The notes: a model not told the origin generated them from the sequence alone. A stretch of 36,403 nt of DNA from Pseudomonadota bacterium (GCA_029780075.1 JAKOZI010000054.1:1-36403); one strand, 5' to 3'. Shown: positions 1 to 7,365, numbered from the stretch's first letter. Numbers and translations are program-made.

Positions 1-83
1 GCTTGAGGAACGTCACGGGGGAGTGGACGCTGGTCTGCCTGGCGTGGAACTTGAAGCGGATGGCCAAATTGCGCCCGCAGTAG
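1..83 (+). pseudogene. C-terminus of a DDE transposase (cut by window edge)
   Basis: Frame 3 is open from the first base to TAG at 81-83 and reads LRNVTGEWTLVCLAWNLKRM, then AKLRPQ. The pattern 'V-GEW-LVC-AWNLKRM' is the usual end of IS1182/IS4-like DDE transposases, where the last helix carries a basic 'NLxRM' segment. Only about 26 residues lie in the window, so I cannot tell whether the gene to the left is intact. A possible IS end follows about 100 bases downstream. The longer ORF that starts at 23 in another frame has no protein-like features and I treat it as a shadow. Confidence 0.6.
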
Positions 84-199
84 GGAAAAACGAGGGGAAA
101 CCGTACAAAAGGCCGGAAAAACGACGAAATGCCGCCCGCTCATTCCGCATCGTGAAATCTGGCAGTTTCCCCTACTCCAAGTCCGACAGGCTGCTAGGC
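1..199 (+). mobile_element. Right end of an insertion sequence (IS1182-like?)
   Basis: The transposase C-terminus is followed by about 100 non-coding bases ending in GTCCGACAGGCTGCTAG (181-197). Ends with an ACAGGCTGCT core are common in IS1182-type elements. The left end is outside the window, so neither the inverted repeat nor a target duplication can be checked here. The family assignment is an inference from the C-terminal motif and this terminal sequence. The right boundary is approximate. Confidence 0.4.
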
Positions 200-294
200 A
201 ACGGGCAACGCGACACCCATCGAGCGCACCACTTCCTGTGGAAGCGGTCTGAATCCTGCAGAAGTGTTCTTCCAACAAAGGTTTCGCTCATCCT

Positions 295-1128
295 ATGATC
301 TGTGACATCAGCGTCGCCCCGCCTGCGACAGGCCCAATCCGGGAGACAGGCAAGGCGTTCAACATTCGCTGCACGCCGGATATCTTCACCGGCGAAACGC
401 TGAACATTGGCGTCTGCGTGATCAGCGCGGACGGCGGCAGGATCGGCCGCGTCGTCACAGACACGGGAAGATTGTCGTGCCTCTATGGCGAAGACAACGC
501 GGCGGGAATTGTGCAGTTGGCCCAAGTCGCGCTATGCGAAGCCCTGCAGGGCAACGAATCCCCCTCACCGAACATCGTTTTTGACGTGCCGCGGCCGATC
601 TACAGCATTTCTCCGCTGGAAGCCATCGATGACCTGTTCGCCAGCCAGGTGACGCTGGCCATTCCTCAGCAACTGTCGTCAGCCGACCGCCTTCCGTCTT
701 CGCCAACGAACCTGGTGATTTCCAGGCTTTATAACGCCTTGCGCCTCGTTGACTCTTCGGCCGCCAACCAAATCATCCCCAGTTCGCCACAAACCGTAGT
801 CAACACGCGCAAAGGCACCCGCGCCGTGCAGATCGCGCTGCAGCCCCCTTGCGGAGGCGGCATTGTTCATTCAGCCGCGTATCAATCGCAGACTTTGCGC
901 GCCCACCTTCTGGATTCGATGCTTGATCTTGAATGGGCAGCCGAGGCAAAGGGGCTGAGTCGTCTGGGCATATTCATCCTTCCCCCAGCCAACTGGCCAG
1001 CGCATCGGCGTCAAGAAATCGACCGAGCAATCGACAACATCGTGGACCGTATCCCAACGCGCATTCACGTGGACGTGGAGTCAGACCTGGATTCCATGGC
1101 CCAACGGGTACTGAGCTGGGCAGCCTGA
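295..1128 (+). CDS. Conserved hypothetical protein, DUF3037-like N-terminus
   Basis: A 277-residue soluble protein with no signal peptide or membrane segment. Residues about 18-45 contain FNIRCTPDIFTGETLNIGV, which resembles the start of DUF3037-type proteins (a short strand, then 'P...GE.-NIGV', then a strand). These are unknown proteins often found in accessory DNA. The match is to pattern only. The start at 295 has only a weak upstream AAAGG (277-281). The gene stands alone, between the IS end and the hicAB pair, with 182 bases separating it from hicA. It may be island cargo; no function is assigned. Confidence 0.6.
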   Translation: MICDISVAPPATGPIRETGKAFNIRCTPDIFTGETLNIGVCVISADGGRIGRVVTDTGRLSCLYGEDNAAGIVQLAQVALCEALQGNESPSPNIVFDVPRPIYSISPLEAIDDLFASQVTLAIPQQLSSADRLPSSPTNLVISRLYNALRLVDSSAANQIIPSSPQTVVNTRKGTRAVQIALQPPCGGGIVHSAAYQSQTLRAHLLDSMLDLEWAAEAKGLSRLGIFILPPANWPAHRRQEIDRAIDNIVDRIPTRIHVDVESDLDSMAQRVLSWAA

Positions 1129-1264
1129 GGGCGCCAACCCACTCTGGCCCGGTCCGATCATCCAGATCAACGGCAACCCACTTTTTGCGGCGTGATCGGC
1201 AAGTTGAAGAAGGTGTAGCAATGACTGCGGGAAAGCTTGCGTCTTGTTGTTTATTACACATTTA

Positions 1265-1281
1265 CAACTAATCTCTAGTTG
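1265..1281. promoter_or_regulatory. Inverted repeat upstream of hicAB (possible HicB operator)
   Basis: CAACTA (1265-1270) and TAGTTG (1276-1281) form a 6-bp inverted repeat with a 5-base spacer, 30 bases before the hicA start at 1311. HicB proteins with a ribbon-helix-helix domain repress their own promoter by binding such palindromes, so this is the natural operator candidate. No convincing -35/-10 pair was settled, and the repeat is short. Confidence 0.35.
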
Positions 1282-1310
1282 ATCTTGGTGCGGCACTCTT
1301 TCATACTTCG

Positions 1311-1583
1311 ATGTCAAAAAAAGACAAGTTGCTGTCAAGATTGACTGGGAAGCCGGCCCCGAAAGACTTCCCTTGGAGCGATCTGGTGACGGTTATGGAA
1401 AGGGCTGGGTTCTCTTGCTCGTGCAAGGGCGGTTCTCACCATACATTCGAACACACAAGCGGCTATAGCTTTGTTGCCTCGCGAGCGCATCCTGGAGGAA
1501 TCCTCAAAGCCTATCAGGTCAAAGAAGCAGTGGATGCGCTGGAAAAAGTTGGCGCACTGAACAGAGAGGAAGAAAATGGCTGA
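1311..1583 (+). CDS. hicA: HicA-family mRNA interferase toxin
   Basis: A 90-residue protein of the YcfA/HicA double-stranded-RNA-binding fold. The hallmark KGGSHHTF lies at residues 39-46, with the catalytic histidine in the SHH triplet (His43/44). It is followed by the usual strand and a C-terminal helix (AYQVKEAVDALEKVG). HicA toxins cleave mRNA and arrest growth until neutralised by HicB. The gene overlaps hicB by eight bases, so the two are translationally coupled. The roughly 25 extra residues before the core are longer than in minimal HicA proteins. Family call is confident; activity is not shown. Confidence 0.85.
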   Translation: MSKKDKLLSRLTGKPAPKDFPWSDLVTVMERAGFSCSCKGGSHHTFEHTSGYSFVASRAHPGGILKAYQVKEAVDALEKVGALNREEENG

Positions 1584-2058
1584 CACGACATTGCGGCACC
1601 GAGGCTATCTCGGATCGATCGAAACCAGCATTGATGACCGGTGTTTTCACGGAAGGGTGCTGTTTATAAACGATTTGGTTTGTTACGGTGGAGAGTCATT
1701 CGATGAGCTTGAAAAGGAGTTCATCGACAGTGTTGATCGCTATCTCGCCCACTGCGAAGAGATCGGGAAGTCTCCAAACCGCCCTTGTAGCGGGGTGTTT
1801 CAGGTGAGGATTAGCCCGGATTTGCACCGCCTTGCGGCGATGGTCGCCACCAAGGAAAGCATCAGCCTGAATGACTTGATGGCGCGCGCCCTGCGCAGCT
1901 ACATGGACAAACCAAGTGCCATAGACATCAATCACCACCATGATCACGCAGTCAAAATTACAGTGCAAGCGGCTGACTCAACCGCATTGAGGGCCCTGGC
2001 TGCCGAATCAGGCAAGCCCACCGAGTGGACAGTGCTGCCCGCATCATCGGTACACTGA
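1576..2058 (+). CDS. hicB: HicB-family antitoxin with ribbon-helix-helix domain
   Basis: A 160-residue antitoxin. Residues about 5-65 form the HicB-like domain, with the signature YLGSIETSIDDRCFHGRVLF and INDLVCYGGES, which covers the HicA active site. Residues about 73-115 (FQVRISPDLHRLAAMVA, then SLNDLMARAL) are an Arc/MetJ-type ribbon-helix-helix domain for DNA binding and self-repression. The last 40 residues are poorly conserved and contain a His-rich stretch (NHHHDH). The start overlaps the end of hicA. This is the larger 'HicB_lk' type often found on mobile islands. Confidence 0.85.
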   Translation: MADTTLRHRGYLGSIETSIDDRCFHGRVLFINDLVCYGGESFDELEKEFIDSVDRYLAHCEEIGKSPNRPCSGVFQVRISPDLHRLAAMVATKESISLNDLMARALRSYMDKPSAIDINHHHDHAVKITVQAADSTALRALAAESGKPTEWTVLPASSVH

Positions 2059-2059
2059 A

Positions 2060-2350
2060 ATGACGACAACAACGCCTGTTCGCAGCTTGAAGCAGTCAGA
2101 GCTGTTGGATCTGCTGATTCGCCACTTCAACCTTCACGAGGGAAATTTTGTCCTATCGGTAGACTTCCAGGTCGCAGTGGGCGCCATTGGACCGACTCCT
2201 GAAAACATCTTGCCGGGGATGATGATCGGGGTAGCCGGAGTCGGGGTCGTAGCCGTCGACTCTCCCGGCCCGAACACGCTGAACGCGTCCGAGTGCAACC
2301 CGCGGCCAGCCAGGGCACGGCGAAAAGCAAAGGCCACAGAGGGCGCGTAA
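2060..2350 (+). CDS. Hypothetical protein coupled to hicB
   Basis: A 96-residue ORF whose ATG lies one base after the hicB stop, so it probably shares the hicAB transcript. The N-terminal half (LKQSELLDLLIRHFNLHEGN, then FVLSVDFQVAVGAIG) looks folded: a helix followed by beta strands. The middle is Gly/Val rich and hydrophobic, and the C-terminus is basic (RPARARRKAK). I do not recognise a family. A third gene in a hicAB operon is not standard, so it could be island cargo translated by coupling. Confidence 0.5.
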   Translation: MTTTTPVRSLKQSELLDLLIRHFNLHEGNFVLSVDFQVAVGAIGPTPENILPGMMIGVAGVGVVAVDSPGPNTLNASECNPRPARARRKAKATEGA

Positions 2351-2353
2351 TCG

Positions 2354-3289
2354 TTAGGTCACATCATGATCGTTGCCGGCAAACACAATCGGAATCTGGG
2401 CCATACCCCGGCGATGGTTCAATACCTCCAGCACTTCGTGTTCAGCCTTCATGACATCCGCTTCGAGCCATTGGCGCTTTCGTATCATCACGGTCAAAAT
2501 GTCGCCGGCCGCAAAATTTTCTTCGCCGGACTGCACCCGGTGCACAAATCGCTCATCGAGTATCGCCGCATGGAATTGCGTCATGCCATCGTAGAAACGC
2601 CACTTGTTGTCGTCCTTGAAAGCAACATTGACCAGTTGAAGGTTGGCCTTCAATGTTTGGTCAGCAAGTTCTTCGGTTTCTGCGGGCGGCGCGATGAAAT
2701 AGCTACGCTCGGCCCTTGTGATCGTCACAACCCCTTCTTCCGGTTTTGTGGAGATCGCAACCGATTCATATCCGTCACGCTCAAGTGGTTTCGCCACAGC
2801 AAGTTCAAGCGCCTGGCGCAACTTGAAGTTCCGAAGTAAGGCGATCGTGCGCTGCTCTGTTTCCAGTTCGCCATCATCCAGCTCTATACGTGCCCTCCCG
2901 TTGTCGAGCAGAACCACGCGCTTGATTTTCCGGTTGCGTAGCCACTTGATGACATACAGAACACCGCCTACTGCTGCCGCGCCCTTCGCATACACAAATC
3001 CGAGATGCGCTGTCACCTCCTTTGCGGTAACCACGGCAGGATCTTTGAACAGACCGGCTACCTGGCTCATGAGGCTTTGCACTACAGAGAAGTCGATCCC
3101 GAAGCATCCGCTCTTGAACGAAGCGTTCACGCGGAGCGCAACGCTGGTCCTGCCATCGTTGAGCGTGAAATTGGCCTGCTCAATCACATCACCGAACGCC
3201 AGCAGCGCCGGAGCCAGGTCGCGCACGTCAATCGTGCTGCCCGCCAATGCGGGCCCGTCGTACACAACATGAAAGCTCGTGTTACTCAT
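2354..3289 (-). CDS. Conserved hypothetical protein (311 aa)
   Basis: A 311-residue protein of unknown function. It opens with FHVVYDGPALAGSTIDVRDL followed by APALLAFGDVIEQAN, the start of a family of uncharacterised proteins that I recall from prophages and genomic islands. Residues about 104-118 (AAAVGGVLYVIKWLR) are moderately hydrophobic and may be one membrane segment or a buried strand-helix. The C-terminal 90 residues hold beta strands (KWRFYDGMTQFHAAILDERF). It converges on the hicAB group, leaving three bases between stop codons. No function assigned. Confidence 0.7.
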   Translation of the reverse strand: MSNTSFHVVYDGPALAGSTIDVRDLAPALLAFGDVIEQANFTLNDGRTSVALRVNASFKSGCFGIDFSVVQSLMSQVAGLFKDPAVVTAKEVTAHLGFVYAKGAAAVGGVLYVIKWLRNRKIKRVVLLDNGRARIELDDGELETEQRTIALLRNFKLRQALELAVAKPLERDGYESVAISTKPEEGVVTITRAERSYFIAPPAETEELADQTLKANLQLVNVAFKDDNKWRFYDGMTQFHAAILDERFVHRVQSGEENFAAGDILTVMIRKRQWLEADVMKAEHEVLEVLNHRRGMAQIPIVFAGNDHDVT

Positions 3290-3507
3290 GTCCGTTTCCC
3301 CCCGTGGCGCATTTTCTCATTGAGCAGTTCCTCTGTCATCGCCCGCTGAGGCAGGAGGACATGATTCATCCATCGCCAAGCGGTTGTTGCGATCTCAAGC
3401 CTACGAAACCGGGGTTAAAATGATTGATCAAAGGTCGCATGTACCGCCGAGACAGACGCCTCAGCCGATGCCGCACCCCCCTCCGCCTCAAAAGGAAGAT
3501 ATGACTG

Positions 3508-3972
3508 ATGAAGACCATCGAGCAGCTTAGAGGAGACATTCGCTACGCCATCCGGCTGTGCGAGCGTACCGCGCGGCTCTACCGACGCATTCAGGCCGCT
3601 GGAACTTTCTTTTCGTTGGTGGGCGGCAGCGCGGCGGTCAGCGGCGCCGCCGGCCAGATGCCGTCGTGGGTCGCGATTTCTGGCAGCGCCCTGCTGGCCC
3701 TTGCCGGCGCCGCTCTGGTAGCCGTTCGGCCAGCAGACAAGGCGGCACAGAACGAGGCCGACGTGAAACGCTATCGCGCGCTGATGGCAAAGTCCATCGG
3801 GATGACTGTCGAGCAGCTCGTCGCGGCCCTCGAAGAAGCCCACCAGGGCGATGCGCCGGAAGTCGAGCCGCTGCGCAACGTCGCCTTCAATGACATGCTG
3901 GCCGAAATCAACCGGGAAGACCAGAAAATCCCGTTATCGGTCACCGAGCGCTTCCTGAAGGTCATCGCATGA
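3508..3972 (+). CDS. Small two-helix membrane protein (SLATT-like topology)
   Basis: A 154-residue protein: an amphipathic, Arg-rich N-terminal helix (residues about 5-28), two adjacent membrane helices (about 32-49 and 53-74), then a cytoplasmic alpha-helical tail with KRYRALMAKS. This order (helix, 2TM hairpin, long helical tail) is that of SLATT-type proteins, proposed pore-forming effectors linked to nucleotide-signalling defence. I see topology, not a specific motif, so this is a hint only. The start at 3508 follows AAAGGAAG (3491-3498); an ATG at 3501 is in another frame. A strong terminator follows 21 bases after the stop. The gene is monocistronic. Confidence 0.6.
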   Translation: MKTIEQLRGDIRYAIRLCERTARLYRRIQAAGTFFSLVGGSAAVSGAAGQMPSWVAISGSALLALAGAALVAVRPADKAAQNEADVKRYRALMAKSIGMTVEQLVAALEEAHQGDAPEVEPLRNVAFNDMLAEINREDQKIPLSVTERFLKVIA

Positions 3973-3993
3973 CCTAACCCGCCAGCCCCCAGC

Positions 3994-4017
3994 ATCCCGC
4001 ATCGTGCGGGATTTTTT
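3994..4017 (+). terminator. Rho-independent terminator
   Basis: ATCCCGCA (3994-4001), loop TCG, TGCGGGAT (4005-4012), then a run of T residues to 4018. The eight-pair perfect stem and T-run make this a canonical intrinsic terminator for the 3508-3972 gene. It insulates that gene from the operon promoter 22 bases downstream. Confidence 0.9.
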
Positions 4018-4039
4018 TCGTCAATAGGTTCTACATGTG

Positions 4040-4069
4040 TTGACGCAATGAAATCTACAATTGTAGAAT
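4040..4069 (+). promoter_or_regulatory. Sigma-70 promoter with palindromic operator over the -10
   Basis: TTGACG (4040-4045), an 18-base spacer and TAGAAT (4064-4069) make a near-consensus promoter for the operon starting at 4102. A perfect 14-bp palindrome, TCTACAATTGTAGA (4054-4067), covers most of the -10 box, so a bound dimer would block polymerase. Its core TACAATTGTA fits the TACA-N2-TGTA pattern used by BlaI/MecI/CopY-type repressors, but no such gene is in this window. The actual repressor is unknown and may be encoded to the left. Confidence 0.75.
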
Positions 4070-4101
4070 TCTTATCGCAATAACACATCAAGGAGCCGCC
4101 C

Positions 4102-4368
4102 ATGCCCACCACCACCGCCTCCCCTCCCAGCCATCTGACCGAGCACGAAGCCCAGCAGCGCGCCACGCGCCTCGTCGCTGAGGCCTTCCCGCCGGGTCGC
4201 CCTCCGCGGTCGCTGCAATACCGCATGGGCATGACCCAGATGCTCGTCTACTTCTTCTGCGGCAAGAAGACCGCCTGCCCGTATCGTGAAGGCAGCCCCG
4301 AATTCGATGCCTTCTTTGCCGGATGCGATGCCGGCCGGCATCACTGGCGCCTGATGGCGGACAAGTGA
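4102..4368 (+). CDS. Small phage-type hypothetical protein
   Basis: An 88-residue protein, first gene of the promoter-4040 operon, with a good ribosome site (AAGGAG, 4090-4095). The C-terminal part CPYREGSPEFDAFFAGCDAG ending in RHHWRLM resembles the compact 'CPY..GS.EF.AF..G...GR..W' motif of small phage and ribosome-modulation-factor-like proteins. That resemblance is loose. Its stop overlaps the next ATG (TGATG at 4366-4370). Function unknown; position suggests an early phage function. Confidence 0.6.
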   Translation: MPTTTASPPSHLTEHEAQQRATRLVAEAFPPGRPPRSLQYRMGMTQMLVYFFCGKKTACPYREGSPEFDAFFAGCDAGRHHWRLMADK

Positions 4369-4646
4369 TGACCAACCCTCTCCACGATCTGGGCATCGCG
4401 ATGGACAACATCGCCCGCTGGGCCTATCGCCGCGTGCTGGGCGTGCGCATCCCGGCGGCCCGCATCCGCCTGGCCGACATCGAGGCCGATCGGCAATTCA
4501 TCACCGAACGCCTCCAAACCGCTTGCGCCGACGTGGCGTACTGGCGCGGCGAGCTGGAGCGCACGGAAGAAGCGCTCGACCTTGCCCAGCAGCAACTCGC
4601 CGACCTGCGCAGCAAGAGAATCACCACCAACCGCCACCGCGCCTGA
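4368..4646 (+). CDS. Small coiled-coil hypothetical protein
   Basis: A 92-residue protein. I set the start at the ATG that overlaps the previous stop by one base, not at the ATG 45 bases upstream, because the operon uses such coupling throughout. Residues about 36-80 form a long charged helix (ADIEADRQFITERLQTACAD, then AYWRGELERTEEALDLAQQQ) that is probably a coiled coil. No family recognised. Confidence 0.55.
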   Translation: MTNPLHDLGIAMDNIARWAYRRVLGVRIPAARIRLADIEADRQFITERLQTACADVAYWRGELERTEEALDLAQQQLADLRSKRITTNRHRA

Positions 4647-4673
4647 ACCGCCACTCATCCACAGGAACCTGCC

Positions 4674-4865
4674 ATGGAAACCCCTATCGAAAGCCTCCCC
4701 CCCCGGCACGCCGTTGGCGCCACGGTGAAAATCCCGCGCCTGGCCAAAACCGGCAAGGTCATCCTGCACCGGGTCACTGAATCCGGCGGGGTCCGCGTCC
4801 TCGTGGATATCCCCGAAGGTCTGGCGATCAAGCGCCAGTGGTTTGACGAAAGCGACCTGGCATGA
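4674..4865 (+). CDS. Small hypothetical protein, SH3-like beta fold
   Basis: A 63-residue ORF with alternating strands (VGATVKIPR, GKVILHRVTE, GVRVLVDIP), as in small SH3/KOW-like barrels. Its stop overlaps the next ATG (ATGA, 4862-4865). The upstream ribosome site is weak (CAGGAA, 4660-4665). Unknown function; coupling within the operon supports expression. Confidence 0.5.
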   Translation: METPIESLPPRHAVGATVKIPRLAKTGKVILHRVTESGGVRVLVDIPEGLAIKRQWFDESDLA

Positions 4866-5098
4866 GCACCCCTTGCACGGCCCGGCTCGTCGCCGGCGTT
4901 TTCTTCCCGTCGTCGCCGGAAAGCCCGGTCGCCGACCTGGTACAGCAAGCGGTGACCGCCCTGCGGCCGGGCTTGCGGATCTACACCAACGGGCAGCAGT
5001 TGGGCCTGTTCCAGCGCGCGCCGAAAGGCTGGGCGCTGTTCGCCACCCGGAACGCGGCCGCCGCGCTTCCTGTTTCCCCCCCTGTTTTGAGGAGTTGA
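4862..5098 (+). CDS. Small hypothetical protein
   Basis: A 78-residue ORF with an ATGA start-stop overlap with the preceding gene. It has a short strand-rich N-terminus (ARLVAGVFFP), a helix (VADLVQQAVTAL) and a further strand segment (GLRIYTNGQQLGLFQRAPKG). No known motif. The end of the gene (TTTTGAGGAGTTGAAATG) carries the GAGGAG ribosome site for the kinase gene, whose ATG is one base after this stop. Confidence 0.5.
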   Translation: MSTPCTARLVAGVFFPSSPESPVADLVQQAVTALRPGLRIYTNGQQLGLFQRAPKGWALFATRNAAAALPVSPPVLRS

Positions 5099-5099
5099 A

Positions 5100-5678
5100 A
5101 TGCTGATTGGTTTGGTAGGCAAAGCCATGGCGGGGAAATCCGTCACCGCCAGCTATTTGGAGCAATGCCATGAATTCCGCGAAGTCGCGTTTGCGGACCC
5201 GATGCGCGCGGGCTTGAAAGCCATGCTGATGTTGGAAGACCGCAACTTTGATCCGGAAAGCAAGGAAACGCCGATTGAATGGATCGGCCAATCGCCGCGC
5301 CAGCTCCTGCAGAGTCTGGGCACCGAGTGGGGACGTAATCTGGTCAATCGCCGGCTGTGGGTGCTGGCGATGGCCCACAAGCTGCGCCCCATACTTCACG
5401 TCGGTCACGACGTCGTGATTTCCGACGTCCGGTTTATGGACGAGGCCGAACTGGTGCATCGGCTGGGCGGCCAACTGTGGCGAATCGTCCGCCCTGGCGC
5501 CGAGACGACATCGCACGTTGACCACACCAGCGAGCAGGAACAGGCCCGCCTGGTTGCAGACGTCACCCTGATCAACAACGGCACCGAGGAGCAGCTCTAC
5601 GAAGCCATTGACGAGGCCCTCTGCGCGTGGATCAACCGCGGCGGCGATCTGGAAGTCTCCCACCCGGTGGCCGCATGA
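5100..5678 (+). CDS. Deoxynucleoside monophosphate kinase (phage type)
   Basis: A 192-residue P-loop kinase of the phage dNMP kinase family, which phosphorylates dNMPs with ATP to raise the dNTP pool for phage DNA synthesis. The Walker A loop is GKAMAGKS (residues 7-14), close to the N-terminus as usual. Further family features are FADPMRAGLKAML, the RQLLQSLGTEWGR stretch (nucleotide-binding region), VVISDVRFMDEAELV (Walker-B-like), and a C-terminal 'NNGTEEQLYEAID' segment typical of P-loop dNMP kinases. It is the clearest evidence that the operon is phage-derived. It overlaps the next gene by four bases. Confidence 0.85.
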   Translation: MLIGLVGKAMAGKSVTASYLEQCHEFREVAFADPMRAGLKAMLMLEDRNFDPESKETPIEWIGQSPRQLLQSLGTEWGRNLVNRRLWVLAMAHKLRPILHVGHDVVISDVRFMDEAELVHRLGGQLWRIVRPGAETTSHVDHTSEQEQARLVADVTLINNGTEEQLYEAIDEALCAWINRGGDLEVSHPVAA

Positions 5679-5893
5679 ACGCCCCGGTACGCCTCGGAGA
5701 CCAGGTGCGCGATGGATCAACGCCTGGCATTGGAACGGTTTATGACCTGTTCGAGCATGACGGACAACAGTACGCCCAAATCGAGTGGACCGCACGGGGC
5801 AATCAGTACACCCCCAGCCGCAGTTTCTGCAAAGCAAAACCCGTCAGTTTGCTGACCGTGGCGAACACCACGGCAAGAAGAAGTCCGGCATGA
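5675..5893 (+). CDS. Small hypothetical protein
   Basis: A 72-residue ORF starting at the ATG that overlaps the kinase stop (ATGA, 5675-5678). An upstream ATG at 5627 would bury it inside the kinase and is rejected. Strands VRLGDQVRDGSTPGIGTVYD and QYAQIEWTARG suggest a small beta barrel, comparable to the 4674 gene product. Function unknown. Confidence 0.5.
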   Translation: MNAPVRLGDQVRDGSTPGIGTVYDLFEHDGQQYAQIEWTARGNQYTPSRSFCKAKPVSLLTVANTTARRSPA

Positions 5894-5984
5894 CCACGAT
5901 TCTCGAATCCACGAACGCCCCGGCCTGAGCACCACGCAAGACAGCGCAGCAAACCCACCCACTCAAGAAAGGCAAGAACCCCTC

Positions 5985-6671
5985 ATGACCACCCCCTCCA
6001 AATTCATCAACAACGGCGCACGGGCAAAAATCCTGCGGGCCTTGCTCAAGCAGGGCATGCTGACCAACAAGGAAATCAGCGACGAAACCGGCTTGACGCA
6101 AAGGCAGGTGATCGACAACGCCAGTCAGGCCCGCATAGCCGGACTGCTCAAATCAGGCCGTGATGACGTGACCCAACTCATGGGTTACCAGATTACCAAT
6201 GACGGCCGCAAATGGCTGGAAACGAATGCCAAGCCGCCTGCAGTTGTCCAGGATTCCTTGACAACTCCTGACCCGGTGGAAATCGCAACCGCCGAGGAAT
6301 CCTCGGTCGTTGCTGCCGAAAAGGCGCCAGCAATTGACCCGTCGGCAACTGACAAGGAATCCTTAATAGTTGCCGAACCAATTGAAATCGACGGCAACGA
6401 CTCGGAGTGGGTGCCGCTCGACGAGCAGCCGGAAAGCGATCGTCCGACAATCCAAGCGGCCGCCGAAGAACCCAGCGCGGCCGCAGAAGACCGGGATCTG
6501 TACGTTGTCTTCGGCGCCTCCATGCCGGTCCCCGAGATCGCCGGACCAACCCTGGAAAACGCACAGCAGCAATGCATTTCCCTGGCGTTCGATTCCGGTA
6601 CCGACCTCACGCTGTACCGCCTGGTACCGGTCGGGCAGACCCGGACCAGCGTCACGTTTGTCAGCCAATGA
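5985..6671 (+). CDS. Winged-helix protein with acidic linker
   Basis: A 228-residue protein in three parts. Residues about 10-75 look like a winged helix-turn-helix (RAKILRALLKQGMLTNKEIS, then ETGLTQRQVIDNASQARIAG, ending with a 'GYQITNDGRKWLE' wing). Residues about 80-165 are a low-complexity Ala/Glu/Pro linker. Residues about 170-228 form a small strand-helix-strand domain (DLYVVFGASMPVPEIAGPTL) ending in a Thr/Val strand. It is a probable DNA-binding phage regulator; the C-terminal domain is not recognised. It overlaps the next gene by four bases. Confidence 0.6.
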   Translation: MTTPSKFINNGARAKILRALLKQGMLTNKEISDETGLTQRQVIDNASQARIAGLLKSGRDDVTQLMGYQITNDGRKWLETNAKPPAVVQDSLTTPDPVEIATAEESSVVAAEKAPAIDPSATDKESLIVAEPIEIDGNDSEWVPLDEQPESDRPTIQAAAEEPSAAAEDRDLYVVFGASMPVPEIAGPTLENAQQQCISLAFDSGTDLTLYRLVPVGQTRTSVTFVSQ

Positions 6672-7015
6672 GCGCCACGCAACCCTCCCCGCTGAGCCTC
6701 TCCGCGCAGATCGGCCGCCTGATCCCCGCGGTGTCGGAGATCGAGCAGCAGCGATCCTGCGACAAAGCCGCACTGGAGCGTGCCAATACCCAACGCGCCG
6801 AGCGCCTCAAGGAAGCCTGGCAGCTCCGTCAAAAAAAGTATCGCGACGAGGTGCTGGCGATTGTCCGCGCGCACCAGGGACTGAAAACCCTCGAAGTCGC
6901 CAGGCTCAGCCACCACGAACGCAGCCTCACGCTACTGTTGCTGAAAGAGCTTGAGACCTCGAAGCAAATCCGCAATACAGGGAGCGCGAAGGTTGCGCGG
7001 TGGGAGGCGGTATGA
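6668..7015 (+). CDS. Small helical / winged-helix-like protein
   Basis: A 115-residue ORF starting at the ATGA overlap with the previous gene. The first 55 residues are a charged helix (EQQRSCDKAALERANTQRAE). Residues about 62-112 look like a short winged helix: RDEVLAIVRAHQG, LKTLEVARLS, then RSLTLLLLKELETSKQI and a final basic strand. Together with the upstream gene it makes two putative DNA-binding proteins in a row. Not assigned to a family. Confidence 0.5.
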   Translation: MSATQPSPLSLSAQIGRLIPAVSEIEQQRSCDKAALERANTQRAERLKEAWQLRQKKYRDEVLAIVRAHQGLKTLEVARLSHHERSLTLLLLKELETSKQIRNTGSAKVARWEAV

Positions 7016-7362
7016 GGTTTGCCATCCCCGCTGGCGTTTACGAAATCGACTCTCTGCCCAGCCAGCCGCAAGTGGCGCACTGCCATGGATTTTTCGTGCG
7101 TCACGAGTTTCGCGGACAGGGCCGAGCCCACCAGCTCAAGCAGCACCAGAAAATCTCGCTCCGGTATCTGGGCTACGACTACGCGACCTGCACCGTCTGC
7201 AGCAGCAACACCGCGCAGAAAAAGGTGCTGGAGCGGGCCGGATGGTCGAAGCTGAGTGGATTCACCAGCAGCAAGACCGGAGAGCAGGTCGAGTTGTGGG
7301 GGGTTGATTGTTGGGCCGGCGAGCCGCGCTTTCCGGGCAAATCCCAGCAGGGAAAGGAGTAA
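7012..7362 (+). CDS. GNAT-like acetyltransferase fold protein
   Basis: A 116-residue protein starting at the ATGA overlap at 7012. Residues about 26-45 (HGFFVRHEFRGQGRAHQLKQ) match GNAT motif A with the acetyl-CoA loop R-G-Q-G-R-A, followed by a helix. CSSNTAQKKVLERAGWSKL matches GNAT motif B ('N..a...le..GF.k'). It is shorter than usual GNATs (about 140-170 residues) because the N-terminal strands are reduced. Substrate unknown; small GNATs occur in phage early regions. Confidence 0.65.
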   Translation: MRFAIPAGVYEIDSLPSQPQVAHCHGFFVRHEFRGQGRAHQLKQHQKISLRYLGYDYATCTVCSSNTAQKKVLERAGWSKLSGFTSSKTGEQVELWGVDCWAGEPRFPGKSQQGKE

Positions 7363-7365
7363 CAG

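Noticed and set aside
23..298. 91-residue forward ORF
   Set aside because: It overlaps the transposase end and IS terminus in another frame and shows no protein-like pattern.
4341..5837. 498-residue reverse-strand open frame
   Set aside because: It lies opposite five coupled forward genes, including a dNMP kinase with a clear P-loop. It has no ribosome site or motif, and is a high-GC shadow.
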